Shown: one piece after another, positions 63,812 through 64,000 of the stretch
Numbering within the stretch: the stretch's first letter is position 1
Layout of the letters: each line of letters begins with the position of its first letter
Origin: Brevundimonas sp. Root1279
GTDB lineage: Bacteria; Pseudomonadota; Alphaproteobacteria; Caulobacterales; Caulobacteraceae
Direction of reading: 5' to 3'
Assembly: GCF_001425945.1 (NCBI RefSeq)
Contig: NZ_LMEB01000005.1
Coordinates: 124,001 to 188,000 of the forward strand
DNA length: 64,000 bases
Program-made: the position numbers and the translations under genes
Notes under the pieces: model-generated
Seen by the model: only the letters and a program-made list of their open reading frames with translations
Told to the model about the DNA's origin: nothing
Databases searched by the model: none

Positions 63812-64000
63812 GGATGTCGACGTCCTTGCGGTCCTTCACCAGCACGGCGCCGACGATCACCGTCAGCAGCGCCACCACGATCGGGTACCAGAGGCCCGCA
63901 TAGATGTTGCCCGTCGCCGCCACGATGGCGAAGGCCGTGGTCGGCAGGAAGCCGCCGAACCAGCCGTTGCCGATGTGATAGGGCAGGGACATCGAGGTGT
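63804..64000 (-). CDS. C-terminal end of an MHS-type MFS transporter (partial)
   Basis: Only the last 65 or so codons are in the window and the frame stays open to base 64000. The segment SLPYHIGNGWFGGFLPTTAF, followed by GLWYPIVVALLTVIVGAVLV and the acidic tail DRKDVDIHE, matches the final two helices of metabolite:H+ symporters such as the ProP/ShiA group. Substrate cannot be told from this fragment. Confidence 0.75.
   Translation of the reverse strand, partial: TSMSLPYHIGNGWFGGFLPTTAFAIVAATGNIYAGLWYPIVVALLTVIVGAVLVKDRKDVDIHE

Overview
The window is high-GC DNA (roughly two thirds G+C by eye) from an alphaproteobacterium. My best guess is the Caulobacterales, probably a Brevundimonas-like organism. 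The grounds are the maltodextrin locus (TonB-dependent receptor, LacI regulator and MFS transporter in the arrangement of the Caulobacter mal genes), a tryptophan-halogenase-like gene beside sugar genes, heavy use of GTG and TTG starts, and a large nonulosonic-acid glycan operon. This assignment is inference; no rRNA, tRNA or phylogenetic marker lies in the window.

Bases 1-5600 hold housekeeping and small genes: a membrane-anchored cytochrome c, kdsB, an ammonium transporter, a hypothetical protein, a UDP-glucuronate 4-epimerase-like enzyme and a lipoprotein. Bases 5600-22000 are a starch/maltodextrin uptake and degradation locus. It has a GH15 glucoamylase, an esterase, a MalY-type MFS transporter and a GH97 alpha-glucosidase on the minus strand. 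The malI repressor diverges from these. Two GH13 enzymes diverge from the malA TonB receptor, and a FucP/GluP-type hexose transporter follows. TTTGCA direct repeats sit at three of the promoters and are the likely operators of one LacI-family regulator.

Bases 22000-25600 carry a secreted protein of unknown function, a flavin-dependent halogenase-like enzyme and an O-antigen ligase/polymerase. Bases 25600-35100 form an exopolysaccharide export module: a small exported protein, a TPR/carbohydrate-binding-like protein, a Wzc-type BY-kinase, a PDZ-M48 lipoprotein protease, a Wza-type export lipoprotein, a CpsB-type phosphatase and a ManC-AGE fusion for GDP-mannose.

Bases 35400-61500 are a glycan locus. 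A membrane-bound sugar nucleotide 4,6-dehydratase reads rightward. Facing it are 23 minus-strand genes, mostly overlapping by 4 bases or less, from gmd down to a phosphosugar transferase. They include a complete set of legionaminic-acid-type enzymes (aminotransferase, acetyltransferase, hydrolysing 2-epimerase, NeuB-type synthase, CMP transferase). They also include a HisH/HisF/N-acetyl sugar amidotransferase trio for amidination, Wzx and Wzy, an AT3-SGNH acyltransferase, and a group of redox, hydroxylase and acyl-chain enzymes. That last group is a MaoC-SDR fusion, a PhyH-type dioxygenase, a sterol-desaturase-like diiron enzyme, a class III aminotransferase and a hexapeptide acyltransferase. 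Together these suggest a heavily modified nonulosonate-containing surface glycan. The extra enzymes are the part least explained by described pathways.

Bases 61700-64000 hold a PLP-dependent gamma-lyase-type enzyme, a large palindromic intergenic repeat also present near base 3300, a MAPEG protein and the 3' end of an MHS-type transporter.
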